Source of the DNA: an uncultured Marinococcus sp.
GTDB taxonomy: Bacteria; Bacillota; Bacilli; Bacillales; Marinococcaceae
NCBI RefSeq assembly: GCF_947493875.1
Contig: NZ_CANLSU010000002.1
Coordinates: 62,001 to 126,000 of the forward strand
Direction: 5' to 3'
Length of the DNA: 64,000 nucleotides
The notes below the pieces were generated by a model that saw only the letters and a list, made by a program, of their open reading frames with translations, ran no database searches and was not told the origin of the DNA. Numbering within the stretch: position 1 is the stretch's first letter; each line of letters starts with the position of its first letter. The translations under genes were made by a program, and so were the position numbers. This document shows, one piece after another, positions 1 through 10,684 of the stretch.

Positions 1-98
1 AGGATATAAGCAGAGCAGTCCCCGGGCAAGGGAGTCGAAAATTCTTTGCAGATAGTATATTAAGTTTTTTTAAGAATATTAAAGTGAGGGTGAAGCGG

Positions 99-1055
99 TT
101 GGCGTATTTGTTTTTACTCATTGGTTTTGCACTCCTGATTAAAGGCGCCGATTTTTTTGTTGATGGCGCCTCAAGCATTGCCGGCAATTTAAAGGTGTCC
201 CCGCTTTTAATCGGGCTGACGATTGTAGCCTTTGGCACAAGCTCTCCGGAAGCAACGGTGAGTGTCCTTGCCGCCTTGGACGGCAGTGCCGGTGTTGCTC
301 TCGGTAACGTAATTGGAAGCAATATTTTCAACATCACGCTTGTGATCGGTGTAACGGCATTAATTGCCCCGCTCGCCGTCGAAAATGAAACAGTGAGAAA
401 AGAGATTCCTTTCACACTGCTTGCGGGTGTGGCGCTTCTTATTCTAATGAGTGACACTGCTCTTCAGGCGCTTAGTGAAAATGTAATCACACGTAGTGAT
501 GGCTTTGTGTTCCTGTTGTTTTTCACCGTGTTTTTATATTATATATTTGAAGTGGCCCGAAGGAACCGGGCTGCCCAGTCAGAGAACCAAATGAGTGCTC
601 CGGCTGCCCCGTGGACAAAAAATATACTGCTGACCGTCGGCGGGCTCGCAGCCATCATTTTTGGCGGGGACCTGGTAGTCGACAGCGCGACTGAAATTGC
701 GCTTGCGTTTGGGATGAGTGAAACACTGGTTGGTTTGACTATCGTTGCTATTGGGACGTCCCTGCCGGAATTGATTACTTCCATTACGGCGGCGATTAAA
801 AAAGAAACAGACATAGCGATCGGCAATATTGTCGGAAGCAATATTTTCAACATTTTCTTTGTGCTCGGTGCCGCTTCCATAATCTCTCCGCTTGCAGTAG
901 AAAGCAAAATTTTTATGGACATTTCGCTTATGATCATCCTGACAGTGCTGCTGCTCGTTTTTTCGAGAACCAATTTCAGAATTGGCCGCCGGGAAGGCGC
1001 TGTTCTTGCAGCCGCATATATTATTTACCTGATTTATATTATTATCCGTAACTAA
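99..1055 (+). CDS. Calcium/sodium antiporter (CaCA family, YrbG-like)
   Basis: Integral membrane cation exchanger that would swap Ca2+ for Na+ or H+ across the plasma membrane. About ten hydrophobic segments are arranged as two inverted Na_Ca_ex halves, each with a family signature: GNVIGSNIFNI in the first half and GNIVGSNIFNI in the second, plus the paired PEAT and PELI alpha-repeat motifs that supply ion-binding acidic residues. An in-frame GTG at 84 has no ribosome site, while TTG at 99 sits 9 bases after GAGG, so I prefer 99 (about 318 residues, normal for the family). It is followed by a terminator and looks monocistronic. The exact ion pair cannot be read from sequence. Confidence 0.85.
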   Translation: MAYLFLLIGFALLIKGADFFVDGASSIAGNLKVSPLLIGLTIVAFGTSSPEATVSVLAALDGSAGVALGNVIGSNIFNITLVIGVTALIAPLAVENETVRKEIPFTLLAGVALLILMSDTALQALSENVITRSDGFVFLLFFTVFLYYIFEVARRNRAAQSENQMSAPAAPWTKNILLTVGGLAAIIFGGDLVVDSATEIALAFGMSETLVGLTIVAIGTSLPELITSITAAIKKETDIAIGNIVGSNIFNIFFVLGAASIISPLAVESKIFMDISLMIILTVLLLVFSRTNFRIGRREGAVLAAAYIIYLIYIIIRN

Positions 1056-1069
1056 ATAGAATGATTGAA

Positions 1070-1097
1070 CTGTCTGGGAGCTCCGGGCAGTTTTTTT
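1070..1097 (+). terminator. Intrinsic terminator after the antiporter gene
   Basis: A short GC-rich hairpin (arms 1070-1078 and 1082-1090, with some G-U pairs) is followed by seven T residues. Confidence 0.7.
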
Positions 1098-1128
1098 ATG
1101 CCATTTTCAGGTGCCTCCGGTTATAAAT

Positions 1129-1154
1129 GTTTACTATTTCCTGTTAGCAGGTAA
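1129..1154 (+). promoter_or_regulatory. Candidate sigma-B promoter of the SDR/lyxose isomerase pair
   Basis: GTTTAC at 1129-1134 and AGGTAA at 1149-1154 are separated by 14 bases, close to the Bacillus sigma-B consensus GTTTAA-N12-14-GGGTAT (5/6 and 4/6 matches). It lies 45 bases before the gene. The homologous B. subtilis ydaD-ydaE pair is known to be sigma-B controlled, which supports the call. Confidence 0.5.
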
Positions 1155-1199
1155 CTAAAAAAGTATTACCTTAACAATGAAAAAGGAGCACTGATATAA

Positions 1200-2616
<1,417 letters not shown>

Positions 2617-2631
2617 CCATATGCTTCATTC

Positions 2632-2664
2632 ATCCCTTCAGCCATATTGGCGGGAGGGATTTTG
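2632..2664 (+). terminator. Weak terminator after the lyxose isomerase gene
   Basis: ATCCCT at 2632-2637 pairs with AGGGAT at 2655-2660, followed by only a short T-rich stretch. Confidence 0.4.
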
Positions 2665-2757
2665 TTTATTTTATCCATAAAAATCCATTTCTTCCTATAA
2701 ACTATGAGGTGATTATTACGATAATAATAGTAAGACATCAGCTTAAGGAGGAAAACG

Positions 2758-4458
2758 GTGAAAGGATTTATACAAAAGCTTACGCTTGGCACAAAGCTGA
2801 ACATAATTATGGCTGCAGTTCTCATTGGTTTTTCTATTGTGATTGGTTTTATTACGTTCGACCAGATAAAAAAGGGCGTGGAAGAATCGGCTGTAGAAAA
2901 AGCGGTTTCCGACTTAAATTTAGGCTATGAATACATAAATAGTGAATACCCCGGGGAGTGGCGTATTGAAGATGGGAATTTAATAAAAGGGGAAACAACT
3001 ATCAGCGGAAACACCGATATTGTTGATTTTATCGGGGAAATGACCGGGGGCACCGTAACCATTTTCATGAATGATACCCGTGTAACGACCAATGTGATGC
3101 TTGAGGGAGAGCGTGCTGTCGGCACCCAGGCGTCAGAGGAAGTGGTGGAAACGGTGCTGCAGGATGAAGAAATGTATACAGGAGAAGCAGACGTAGTGGG
3201 AACAAGCTATCAAACAGCTTATGAACCTATTTATAACGAAGCGGGAGAGCCTGTCGGCATGTGGTACGTAGGCGCGTCGCAGGAAATACTGGATGAAATT
3301 ACCGGTAACGCACTCATTACCTTTTTGATTGCTTTAGTGATTGCCGGTATTGCAGCGATGGGCGGCGTATTTTTATTTTCACGAAGGATATCTAAAAGAC
3401 TCGGACGTGTGACAGGTGCGCTGACAGCAGCAGGCGAGGGAGATTTTACCACGAAGCTTTCGGATCCTTCAGATGATGAAATAGGCCGGCTGACAGCGGG
3501 ATACAATCAAATGCGGGAAAACTTGGGTGCATTGGTAAGACAAATCTTAACCACGTCTGAGCAGGTCGCAGCCTCCTCTGAACAGTTTAGTGCGAGTGCG
3601 GAGGAAACAAGCTCGGCTGCTGACGAAGTGTCCCGTGCAGTGCAGGAGGTGGCCGGCGGGGCGGAGCACCAGGCCCGCAGCGTGGGAGAAACAAAATCGC
3701 TGGTGGCAGATATTTCCGGCGGCATGGATCGTATATCGGGAAACATCCAGACAATTAATGAATCCTCGTCGATAAACGTCGAAACGGCGGAAAACGGGTC
3801 ACAGGTTATTCAGCAGACGCTCGGACAGATGTCGTTGATTCAGAACAAAACGAATCATACCGCAACGTTTATTCATCACCTGGAAAACAAGTCTGGTCAG
3901 ATAAATGACATTATTTCGCTGATTACCAATATTGCCAATCAGACCAACCTGCTGGCATTAAACGCAGCCATCGAAGCTGCACGCGCGGGAGAAAGCGGTC
4001 AGGGATTTGCCGTAGTGGCTGAGGAAGTGCGCAAGCTTGCCGAGCAATCCGGCAGTTCCGCGAGTCAGATTGGTTCGCTGATTAAGGATATCCAGGCAGA
4101 CATCCAGGAATCGGTTACGTCGATGGAGGACGGGAAAGAAGCCGTAGAAGGGGGTATCCGTCAGGTAAAGGAGGCGGAGAGTGCCTTTCAGTCGATTTCT
4201 GTATCGACGAAAGATATCGCCGTTCAGCTTGAAGAATCATCGGCAGCTGTGGAGCAGATGACAGCCCAGACAGAAGCATTGATGCATTCCGTGCAGGGGG
4301 TCGCAGACATCGCCGACCAGTCCATGGAGCATACACAAAGCGTAGCTGCTTCCTCTGAAGAGCAAAACGCTTCCATGCAGGAGATATCATCTGCATCAAA
4401 CACCCTTGCGCATATGGCAGAGGAGCTTGGGCGCTCCGTGCGCTCGTTTAAGGTTTAA
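2758..4458 (+). CDS. Methyl-accepting chemotaxis protein with extracytoplasmic Cache-type sensor
   Basis: Membrane chemoreceptor of 566 residues that would signal to CheA/CheW. Order of parts: TM1 at about residues 14-34, an outside sensor of about 150 residues that resembles a single Cache domain, TM2 at about 184-207, a HAMP linker, then the long coiled-coil signalling domain. The conserved hairpin tip region is present ([16 protein letters not shown] followed by [15 protein letters not shown]). The GTG start is set by AAGGAGG at 2744-2750. It stands alone with no che genes nearby. The ligand is unknown. Confidence 0.9.
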   Translation: MKGFIQKLTLGTKLNIIMAAVLIGFSIVIGFITFDQIKKGVEESAVEKAVSDLNLGYEYINSEYPGEWRIEDGNLIKGETTISGNTDIVDFIGEMTGGTVTIFMNDTRVTTNVMLEGERAVGTQASEEVVETVLQDEEMYTGEADVVGTSYQTAYEPIYNEAGEPVGMWYVGASQEILDEITGNALITFLIALVIAGIAAMGGVFLFSRRISKRLGRVTGALTAAGEGDFTTKLSDPSDDEIGRLTAGYNQMRENLGALVRQILTTSEQVAASSEQFSASAEETSSAADEVSRAVQEVAGGAEHQARSVGETKSLVADISGGMDRISGNIQTINESSSINVETAENGSQVIQQTLGQMSLIQNKTNHTATFIHHLENKSGQINDIISLITNIANQTNLLALNAAIEAARAGESGQGFAVVAEEVRKLAEQSGSSASQIGSLIKDIQADIQESVTSMEDGKEAVEGGIRQVKEAESAFQSISVSTKDIAVQLEESSAAVEQMTAQTEALMHSVQGVADIADQSMEHTQSVAASSEEQNASMQEISSASNTLAHMAEELGRSVRSFKV

Positions 4459-4463
4459 GACCT

Positions 4464-4502
4464 GAAAAAGAAGCACCGGAGGCTAAAGGTCCCTGTGCTT
4501 CT
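4464..4502 (-). terminator. Terminator of the minus-strand VOC gene
   Basis: AGAAGCAC (4469-4476) pairs with GTGCTTCT (4495-4502). On the minus strand the hairpin is followed by a T run. It overlaps the VOC stop codon. Confidence 0.6.
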
Positions 4503-5007
4503 ATGCATTCTCATAAGCCTTTTCAAGAGCGGAAATATTTATCTTTTTCATCTGAAGCATTGCTTTCATGACGCTGGCGGCTTTGGCAGGGTCAGCATCG
4601 GTCAAATACCTGCTTAGTATTTCCGGGAGCACCTGCCAGGAAACGCCGTATTTATCTTTCAGCCACCCGCACACCTGCGCCCTTTCATCACCTCCTGCAG
4701 AAAGCTGCTCCCAGTAGTAATCGACTTCCTTCTGGTCACTGCAGTTGACGATAAAAGAAATTGATTCATCAAACGTAAATGGCTGGTTCCCGCCGTTTAA
4801 AGCGATGAATTCCTGGCCTGCCAGGTCGAATTCAATCGTCAGTACGGTTCCTGCTGGCATGCCGTGAACGTCGTACCCTTCATTTGTGTAATACGCCACC
4901 CTTTTCACTTTGGAATCAGGAAAAATACCGGTGTAGAAATCCACGGCTTCTTCAGCATTATAGCTGAACCAAAGATGGGGCGTAATTTTTTGAATTTGAG
5001 TCATCAT
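4501..5007 (-). CDS. VOC-family (PhnB/glyoxalase-like) protein
   Basis: Small cytosolic protein of about 168 residues with the vicinal-oxygen-chelate fold of the PhnB/3-dmu-9_3-mt group. It shows the typical start (ITPHLWFSYNAEEAVDFY), the GT-VLTIEFDLAGQEF strand and the CGWLKDKYGVSWQVLP segment. The open frame extends to 5040, but a clear AAGGAGG site lies just before a double ATG at 5007/5004, so the upstream part with its run of arginines is probably not translated. No substrate can be assigned; members are often annotated only as VOC proteins. Confidence 0.8.
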   Translation of the reverse strand: MMTQIQKITPHLWFSYNAEEAVDFYTGIFPDSKVKRVAYYTNEGYDVHGMPAGTVLTIEFDLAGQEFIALNGGNQPFTFDESISFIVNCSDQKEVDYYWEQLSAGGDERAQVCGWLKDKYGVSWQVLPEILSRYLTDADPAKAASVMKAMLQMKKINISALEKAYENA

Positions 5008-5230
5008 CCTTCGCCTCCTTCTATGTAAATCATACCGCAATCCTCCAGGGAGTATTTCTTCCCGATTGCTTTTTTCGAAGCGGTTCTGTGGTTAGCAGGT
5101 ATGTGATACAGTCAAAGGAAAGAATAGCTGCAGGGCCTGAGAGGAAAAGCAGCTTCGCTTTTTCTTGCCGTCGCAGACTTAAAGATGGAGAATGAGCATT
5201 CATAAAAATGAAACAGAGGAGGATACATCC

Positions 5231-5701
5231 ATGCATATACGCAGGGTACAGTCCGAAGATTACTATGCGGTCAAGCAGGTGATTAACGAATGGTGGGGCG
5301 GAAGAGATATGGCTGGGAAGCTGCCGAAGTTTCTGTTTGACCATTTTCAGGAAACAAGCTTTATCGCAGAGGAAAAAGGCCAAATGACAGGGTTTCTTGT
5401 CGGGTTTTTGTCGCAGACAACAACGGACGGGGCCTATATACATTTTGCCGGTGTTCATCCGGATAACCGGGGAGAAGGAATTGCAGAAGGTCTGTATGAC
5501 GCTTTTTGTGACTGCGCACTTGATGAAGGCCGAAGCATCATCCAGGCGGTGACGTCGCCTGTCAATGAAGGATCAGTGGCTTTTCATCAGGCAATGGGGT
5601 TTACTCTGATAGCCGGTGATAAGACGGAGAACGGACTTCCGGTACATACTGACTATGATGGAGAAAAGCAGGATCGTATTCTTTTTGAAAAGCAGCTGTA
5701 A
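5231..5701 (+). CDS. GNAT-family N-acetyltransferase
   Basis: Acetyl-CoA dependent acyltransferase of 156 residues. The acetyl-CoA loop is seen in VHPDNRGEGIAEGLYD (R-G-E-G-I variant of the Q/RxxGxG/A motif), followed by the usual beta-strand and helix ending in VAFHQAMGFTL. An ATG at 5192 is in frame, but AGAGGAGG lies 8 bases before the ATG at 5231 and the family fold begins there, so I use 5231. The acceptor substrate is unknown. The gene is flanked by minus-strand genes and has its own terminator. Confidence 0.85.
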   Translation: MHIRRVQSEDYYAVKQVINEWWGGRDMAGKLPKFLFDHFQETSFIAEEKGQMTGFLVGFLSQTTTDGAYIHFAGVHPDNRGEGIAEGLYDAFCDCALDEGRSIIQAVTSPVNEGSVAFHQAMGFTLIAGDKTENGLPVHTDYDGEKQDRILFEKQL

Positions 5702-5704
5702 AGC

Positions 5705-5737
5705 AGCCGGCGTCTCTTTTTACGGAGCGCCGGCTTT
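5705..5737. terminator. Bidirectional hairpin between GNAT and rocB genes
   Basis: AGCCGGCG (5705-5712) pairs with CGCCGGCT (5728-5735). It can end both converging transcripts, though T runs are short. Confidence 0.55.
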
Positions 5738-5744
5738 CGCTTTC

Positions 5745-7418
5745 CTATTCTTTTATCGCGGCGAATTCACGCAGAATCCGGGTAGTGGTGTTCCGGATCA
5801 AGCCGGGCAGAACACGAAAGGAGTAAGGCTTGTATACCCTCTCGGTCCATTTATGTCCGTCTTTTCCGTACACCCCCATGTTGATGGAGGAGATATTCAG
5901 CTGTTTTATAGCATCGACTGGCACAGGATAAAGAGTGTCGCCCTCCGGTAAATTTTTTAAGAGCGGCTCCAGCTCCGCATCCGATTCCTGAATGGACAAA
6001 AAGCTGCCGTCGGACAAATAGGGAAAGAAATTACGCATCTCGAATATTTCTCCAGTACTGGCCGAACTGTCCCGAAGAATAGAGGAAAGTGATGCCTTCA
6101 ACTCCCGGTGCCGGCTATTGGCGTCTGTTAAATAATTGTGCGGCAGAAACGGCGGGGCGTAAAAGAAAATGATCTGCGGTGTTTTATCCGGGTCGAGCTC
6201 ACGCAATGCGTGCACTAATTCAAAGCTTCGCAGCCGGAGGTCCATGCCGGCGGTTTCAGCAAGCCTTGCCTGAATGGCTGCCTGTGTGTCGAGTCCCTTT
6301 TGTTCAAGCTCAATGCGGTAGTTCTCATACGTCTTAACGTCTATTTCCCAGGAAATATTTTTTGGAGGCAAGCCGGTGGTCTCAATGTATCTGTCATATT
6401 GAGAGGCAAAATACTGCTCCGATTCCTCGGCTGCCCGCCGCGCTGCCTGAAGCATTTGTTCGGTTACCTGTTCTGCGGTGGTTTCGTATAAAAAGTAATT
6501 AAAATACAGCCGGCTGCCTGAAGCAGTCTGAACAGTGTAGCTTTCCTTCGTATCACGCTGGTAAAGACATGTCGGGGGCAGAATCAGTTCCCCGGGAATA
6601 TGTTCGGTTAAATCATAATTGTTGTGGATGCGCTCTGTCAGTTTAGCGGCAACGAAATTAGGATCTACGCCGGCAAGCGTATCACCGACATGCACTTCGC
6701 GCCCAAAAACGAAAAAGGCAGGCAGCAGTTTTCCCGCAGTTCCTGTATAGATGTATTTTGTCGTATCTCCTTCATACAAAGGAGCGATAAAGTCGTTATT
6801 AATCGCGAGGAGGTACTGAAGGCCGTGAGAAAGCTTTAAATCACGAAGGACAGGCAGCGCGCCGATAAGGCCGCAATGCTCGCTTTCTTCATCGGGGTTC
6901 AGTAGAAGCAGAATATTGCCCTCAAGTTCTTCCGGATGCTCCGAGAAATAAAGCAGGTTCACGATATGTACAGCGATGCCGCTTTTCATATCGACGGACC
7001 CGCGTCCGAACATCCAGTCTCCACTTTGGGCGTCTGCCTGCACTTCAGGGTCATTTGTATAGCTTTGAAAGTAAGGAAGCAGTTCTTTTGGGGAACAGGC
7101 CTGGTGTTTAATATTTCCGTAGTCCTCAATCCCTACGGTGTCGATGTGGGAATGATAAAGAATCGTCTGAGCTGAAGCAGACGGGCCTTTGATAAAGGCA
7201 AACACGTTCTGGCGCCCGTGGGGGTCCCCGTGAACCGGCTCTATCCATAAGCGTTCCGGAAACTGTTGAAAATAAGGAAACGTATGCAGGATGCGGTAGA
7301 GCTCGTGGGCGATCGATACTTCGCCATCTGACGCGTTCACGCTGTTCCACTCCACCAGGTATTCTGTAAGGTACTCCGCCTGTTCTGCTGTAGTAAGAGC
7401 CTGTAAGTTTTCGTACAC
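5745..7418 (-). CDS. rocB: M20-family peptidase, arginine-utilization protein RocB
   Basis: A 557-residue zinc hydrolase-like protein matching RocB of B. subtilis in length and composition. M20 metal-site motifs are visible: YHSHIDTVG, GRGSVDMKSG and NPDEESEHCG. RocB belongs to the arginine catabolic regulon, although its exact reaction is not settled; deacylation or peptide cleavage is likely. The GTG start at 7418 is supported by GAGGTGAT upstream. It stands apart from rocD-rocA at 18-21 kb, and I see no sigma-54 promoter in front of it. Confidence 0.85.
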   Translation of the reverse strand: MYENLQALTTAEQAEYLTEYLVEWNSVNASDGEVSIAHELYRILHTFPYFQQFPERLWIEPVHGDPHGRQNVFAFIKGPSASAQTILYHSHIDTVGIEDYGNIKHQACSPKELLPYFQSYTNDPEVQADAQSGDWMFGRGSVDMKSGIAVHIVNLLYFSEHPEELEGNILLLLNPDEESEHCGLIGALPVLRDLKLSHGLQYLLAINNDFIAPLYEGDTTKYIYTGTAGKLLPAFFVFGREVHVGDTLAGVDPNFVAAKLTERIHNNYDLTEHIPGELILPPTCLYQRDTKESYTVQTASGSRLYFNYFLYETTAEQVTEQMLQAARRAAEESEQYFASQYDRYIETTGLPPKNISWEIDVKTYENYRIELEQKGLDTQAAIQARLAETAGMDLRLRSFELVHALRELDPDKTPQIIFFYAPPFLPHNYLTDANSRHRELKASLSSILRDSSASTGEIFEMRNFFPYLSDGSFLSIQESDAELEPLLKNLPEGDTLYPVPVDAIKQLNISSINMGVYGKDGHKWTERVYKPYSFRVLPGLIRNTTTRILREFAAIKE

Positions 7419-7591
7419 TGCTGATCACCTCGCCGCAATAATTGCTGTTGTCTTTTATTCTACTGCATGAATCTGTCAAAGTAAGCAAAGAAGTGAATTT
7501 TCCTGCGAAGGATTGTTTTATATCTCAAGGCCTGAGCTGTGCAGAAATGAGCAGGGTCGCCGTATAATAAACATATAAAGGAGGAAGATGC

Positions 7592-7879
7592 ATGACAGTA
7601 ACCATTAAAGCATTTCTGCAGGCACAGCCGGGAAAAGAAGAAGCTTTGAAAACAGAGCTGAAAAAGGCGCTGGCCCCGTCCCGGGCAGAAGCAGGCTGTA
7701 TAGAATATGTTCTGTATGAATCGGAAGCGCAGGACGGGGTATTTATCTTTTCCGAACAGTGGAAGGATGAAGAGGCCGTGCAGCAGCATATTCAGACTGA
7801 ACATTATCAGGCCTACCGGCAGAATACAGAAAATCTTGTCGTATCAAGAGAAGTGTATAAATTGAAACCAGTGGAATAA
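7592..7879 (+). CDS. Putative quinol monooxygenase (ABM domain, YgiN-like)
   Basis: A 95-residue antibiotic-biosynthesis-monooxygenase (ABM) fold protein. It shows the typical pattern of a first strand (VTIKAFLQAQPGKEEAL), the EAGCIEYVLYES segment and FSEQWKDEEAVQQHIQTEHY. Such proteins form dimers; some oxidise quinols, others bind heme or have unknown roles. AAAGGAGG lies 6 bases before the ATG. It is monocistronic with a strong terminator. The substrate cannot be inferred. Confidence 0.8.
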   Translation: MTVTIKAFLQAQPGKEEALKTELKKALAPSRAEAGCIEYVLYESEAQDGVFIFSEQWKDEEAVQQHIQTEHYQAYRQNTENLVVSREVYKLKPVE

Positions 7880-7884
7880 ACGAA

Positions 7885-7914
7885 AAGAAGCTGCTTGCCG
7901 GCAGCTTCTTTTTT
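7885..7914 (+). terminator. Terminator after the ABM gene
   Basis: Perfect 10-bp stem (7885-7894 with 7901-7910) followed by T residues; it can also serve the converging ASCH gene. Confidence 0.8.
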
Positions 7915-7926
7915 ATAGATGCTTCC

Positions 7927-8370
7927 TTACTTCACTACCTCGAACCGTTCGCAGACGACTGTCATATCCTCCCGGAATATTTCCCCGACCTCTTCGAGCG
8001 CTTCGGTAAAAAATTGTTCATGTGCCTTCCACCAGTACTCGTATGAACGGTCTCCTTCCCCTTCGGCTTCAGCAAATTCTTTGGGTACTTCGTTCATCGG
8101 CATAATTTTGACGCTGGTAGTCTGGATAATGCATACCGGATCGCCGGCTCTGTTTAAAACGACGCTGTAATCCCCTATCGAAGGAAGAGGTTCATTTTCA
8201 ATCTCATAAAACATGTAAGCCGAACATGTGGCCGTTTTGACTTCGGAAACGACAAGCTCTGCAAGTTCATCGGCATCTACGCCAAAGGACCAGGCCGTCA
8301 CCTGCTCGGGAGGGGTCTCGTTTCGCTGCTGCCAAAAGTTTTTCCAATAAGTATCTGCTGCCTGGTTCAT
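7927..8370 (-). CDS. ASCH-domain protein
   Basis: A 147-residue cytosolic protein with an ASCH domain, a PUA-like fold thought to bind RNA or nucleotides. Visible features are the TWxxFG-type segment (TAWSFGVDADELAELVV), KTATCSAYMFYE, the GDYSVVLNRAGDPVCIIQT strand pair and the C-terminal MTVVCERFEVV. The length is normal. Some ASCH proteins hydrolyse N4-acetylcytidine, but no specific role can be assigned here. The ATG follows GGGGAG. Confidence 0.8.
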   Translation of the reverse strand: MNQAADTYWKNFWQQRNETPPEQVTAWSFGVDADELAELVVSEVKTATCSAYMFYEIENEPLPSIGDYSVVLNRAGDPVCIIQTTSVKIMPMNEVPKEFAEAEGEGDRSYEYWWKAHEQFFTEALEEVGEIFREDMTVVCERFEVVK

Positions 8371-8552
8371 TGCAACTCCCCGTTTCTGTGATGGTCTTTC
8401 TTTTATTAAAACATACTTCCACCGGAATATATAACTTTGAAGAGCATATTAATAGAACCCTGCTGCAAATTTATTCGCGACATCTCCAAAAGTTTATGAT
8501 AAAAGTAAATAAGAAAGATTCATATCGTCATTACATTGGGAGGAAATCAGAA

Positions 8553-9401
8553 ATGAAGCTAATCGCTGTTGATTTAGACGGAACACTTATTAAAAAAGAT
8601 CGCTCCATTAGTGCAGAAAATGTAAGGGCTATAAAAGCCGCTCAGGAAGAGGGGGATATAGTAGCCGTCTGCTCCGGACGGTCTCTGCAGGATACTGAGG
8701 ATATTTTAAAGACTGCCGGCCTGGACTGCCCGATGATGGTCGGAAACGGGGCATGGACCTATCAGGACGGGAAAAGTATTGATCAGCTGGTGATGCCTGA
8801 AGAGATTACTGAGGAACTGCTTCCCGACCTTGAAAACGAAGGTTGGTACTACGAGATATACACAAATCAGGGAGTAATACTGCTTGAAGGCGGAAAGGAA
8901 CGGCTCAGGGCAGAGGTGCAGAAGGTACAGGAAGAGAACGAGGAGGTGACCACAGCCTGGGCGGAAGAGGAGATGGGCATCCAATACGCCCAGCACGGCA
9001 CGGGATATATGAAGGACTACCGTGATGTGGATCCGGCAACGGCAGGAATATACAAAATATTTGTATTGTCCTTTGATCAAAAAAGATTAAAAAATCTGCG
9101 GGATCGGATGTTCCCGCGTACAGACGTTTCTTTAACTTCCTCTGGGATTACAAAGCTTGAGATCGCGCACCCAAGCGTGAGCAAAGGGTATGCTCTGCGC
9201 CGCATGGCAGAAGAAATGGGTGTGCCGCTCGAAAACACAGCGGCAATTGGTGACAATTTGAATGATTTATCCATGTTTGACGTTGCCGGTACAAGTATTG
9301 CCATGGGAAATGCAGTGGAAGAAGTGATAGAAGCTGGGGATCATGTTACCAAAAGCTATATGGAAGACGGGGTAGCTTACGCAATTGAACACTATTTATA
9401 A
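8553..9401 (+). CDS. Cof-type HAD-IIB phosphatase
   Basis: Haloacid-dehalogenase hydrolase of 282 residues, probably a sugar-phosphate or nucleotide phosphatase in the cytosol. HAD motif I is DLDGTL near the N terminus, motif II is in the VCSGR region, and motif IV is AIGDNLNDLSMF, with the IIB cap between. The frame is open from 8370, but GGGAGG at 8538-8543 and the DLDGT motif fix the ATG at 8553. A paralogue lies at 37939-38814. The physiological substrate is unknown. Confidence 0.9.
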   Translation: MKLIAVDLDGTLIKKDRSISAENVRAIKAAQEEGDIVAVCSGRSLQDTEDILKTAGLDCPMMVGNGAWTYQDGKSIDQLVMPEEITEELLPDLENEGWYYEIYTNQGVILLEGGKERLRAEVQKVQEENEEVTTAWAEEEMGIQYAQHGTGYMKDYRDVDPATAGIYKIFVLSFDQKRLKNLRDRMFPRTDVSLTSSGITKLEIAHPSVSKGYALRRMAEEMGVPLENTAAIGDNLNDLSMFDVAGTSIAMGNAVEEVIEAGDHVTKSYMEDGVAYAIEHYL

Positions 9402-9417
9402 ACAGCGGAAAAGATGC

Positions 9418-9460
9418 AAAAAGCCAATAGCTCTCTTTAGAGTAGCCACTGGCTTTTTTT
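9418..9460. terminator. Bidirectional terminator between HAD and NlpC/P60 genes
   Basis: A nine-base-pair stem (AAAAAGCCA with TGGCTTTTT) with a secondary inner stem; T runs on both strands. Confidence 0.85.
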
Positions 9461-9471
9461 GCTGAAGTTGT

Positions 9472-10464
9472 TTAAATTTCGCCTGCTCCCATGTAGCGCG
9501 GTGCCCAGTAGGAGCTGTTCATGCTTGAGACAGTAACACCGGTGGAAGCGCCTGCGTGAATAAATTCGTTGTTTCCAGCGTAAATACCAGCATGGGAGGC
9601 ACCGCCCCGTGTATCAAAGAAAACAATGTCTCCTACGGACGGGCTTGAAACTTTTGTGCTTGCACTGTAAATAGAAGCCACAGTACGCGGCATGCTTTTG
9701 CCGTGCTTATCATATACGTAGTTAATAAAGCCGCTGCAGTCGAAGCCGCTAGGCGACTCCCCGCCCCAAACGTAAGGGGTGCCCATGTACTGCTTGGCTG
9801 TGCTGACGATGTCTGAACCAGTGCCTGTAGAAATGCCGGCTACCTGTTCATTGCTGCTCGAGCTGCTGGCAGAAGAACCATCGTAATCCATCAGAGCGCT
9901 CTGCGTAGACGGTCCTGCTACTCCGTAATAGCTGCCGGCAGGAGACGAGATGCCTGTTGCCGATTGAAAGTCCTTAACAGCCTGGAGCGTTTTAGGACCG
10001 AAACGGGAACCGGTGTAGCCCTCGAAGAAGCCGTGCTCCTTTAGTTTCTTTTGAAGAGCGTTTACGGAAGAATTGACATCTCCGTAGGACATTGACCCGT
10101 GGCTTCCAATGGAAGTGGAACTCGAACTGCCTGACGTGTTTGATGAGGAACTGGACCCAATAATGTCCATTAATGTTCCCTGAGTCGAAGGTCCTGCTAC
10201 GCCGTAATAGTTCCCGGCTGGAGATGAAATGCCTTCTGCTGATTGGAAATCCTTAACAGCCTGAAGGGTTTTAGGGCCGAAGCGGGAACCGGTATAACCT
10301 TCAAAGTAGCCTTCTTCTTTTAATGCTTCCTGAAGATCATTTACGGAGGAGTTGACATCACCATAGGATAAAGACCCATGATCATCAATTGCTGCGTCCG
10401 CTGCCTGAGGGCCTGCGAATAGTACTCCTGCTGTTACTGCTGTTCCAAATAAGTATTTTTTCAT
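9472..10464 (-). CDS. Secreted cell-wall hydrolase: two peptidoglycan-binding domains plus NlpC/P60
   Basis: Predicted exported gamma-D-glutamyl-meso-diaminopimelate endopeptidase of 330 residues. A signal peptide (residues 1 to about 24, ending in AxA) is followed by two nearly identical peptidoglycan-binding-1 domains (about 33-100 and 121-190, each with SRFGPKTLQAVKDFQSA), separated by serine-rich linkers, then NlpC/P60 (about 217-330). The catalytic Cys is in FDCSGF and the His in SHAGIY, with a third His in FIHAG. The ribosome site is weak. A candidate sigma-A promoter lies 190 bases upstream, giving a long leader. It should act in wall remodelling during growth. Confidence 0.92.
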   Translation of the reverse strand: MKKYLFGTAVTAGVLFAGPQAADAAIDDHGSLSYGDVNSSVNDLQEALKEEGYFEGYTGSRFGPKTLQAVKDFQSAEGISSPAGNYYGVAGPSTQGTLMDIIGSSSSSNTSGSSSSTSIGSHGSMSYGDVNSSVNALQKKLKEHGFFEGYTGSRFGPKTLQAVKDFQSATGISSPAGSYYGVAGPSTQSALMDYDGSSASSSSSNEQVAGISTGTGSDIVSTAKQYMGTPYVWGGESPSGFDCSGFINYVYDKHGKSMPRTVASIYSASTKVSSPSVGDIVFFDTRGGASHAGIYAGNNEFIHAGASTGVTVSSMNSSYWAPRYMGAGEI

Positions 10465-10655
10465 TATGTGTGTTCACTTGCTTTATGTATCATCCGCTGT
10501 CTTATATATGTAGGAGTATAATGATAAGTTTTTCGATATGATTACTGGATTTTATAAGTATAAGTAGTAGACAGGCTAATGGATGTAGCGAAGTGAAGCT
10601 GCACCTCCTAAATGTATTTTTGTGAGTCTTTAGTATGTGTTTTTCTATAAACCCA

Positions 10656-10684
10656 ATTCTATAAGAATGTGAGAGACAATTCAA
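10656..10684 (-). promoter_or_regulatory. Candidate sigma-A promoter of the NlpC/P60 gene
   Basis: On the minus strand TTGAAT (10684-10679) and TAGAAT (10661-10656) are separated by 17 bases. This would give an untranslated leader of roughly 185 bases. Confidence 0.45.

Noticed and set aside
5030-5458. 142-residue minus-strand open frame over the GNAT gene
   Set aside because: Antisense to a clear acetyltransferase and has no ribosome site or family features.
10502-10684. 60-residue minus-strand open frame upstream of the hydrolase
   Set aside because: No ribosome site, AT-rich composition, overlaps the candidate promoter and leader.
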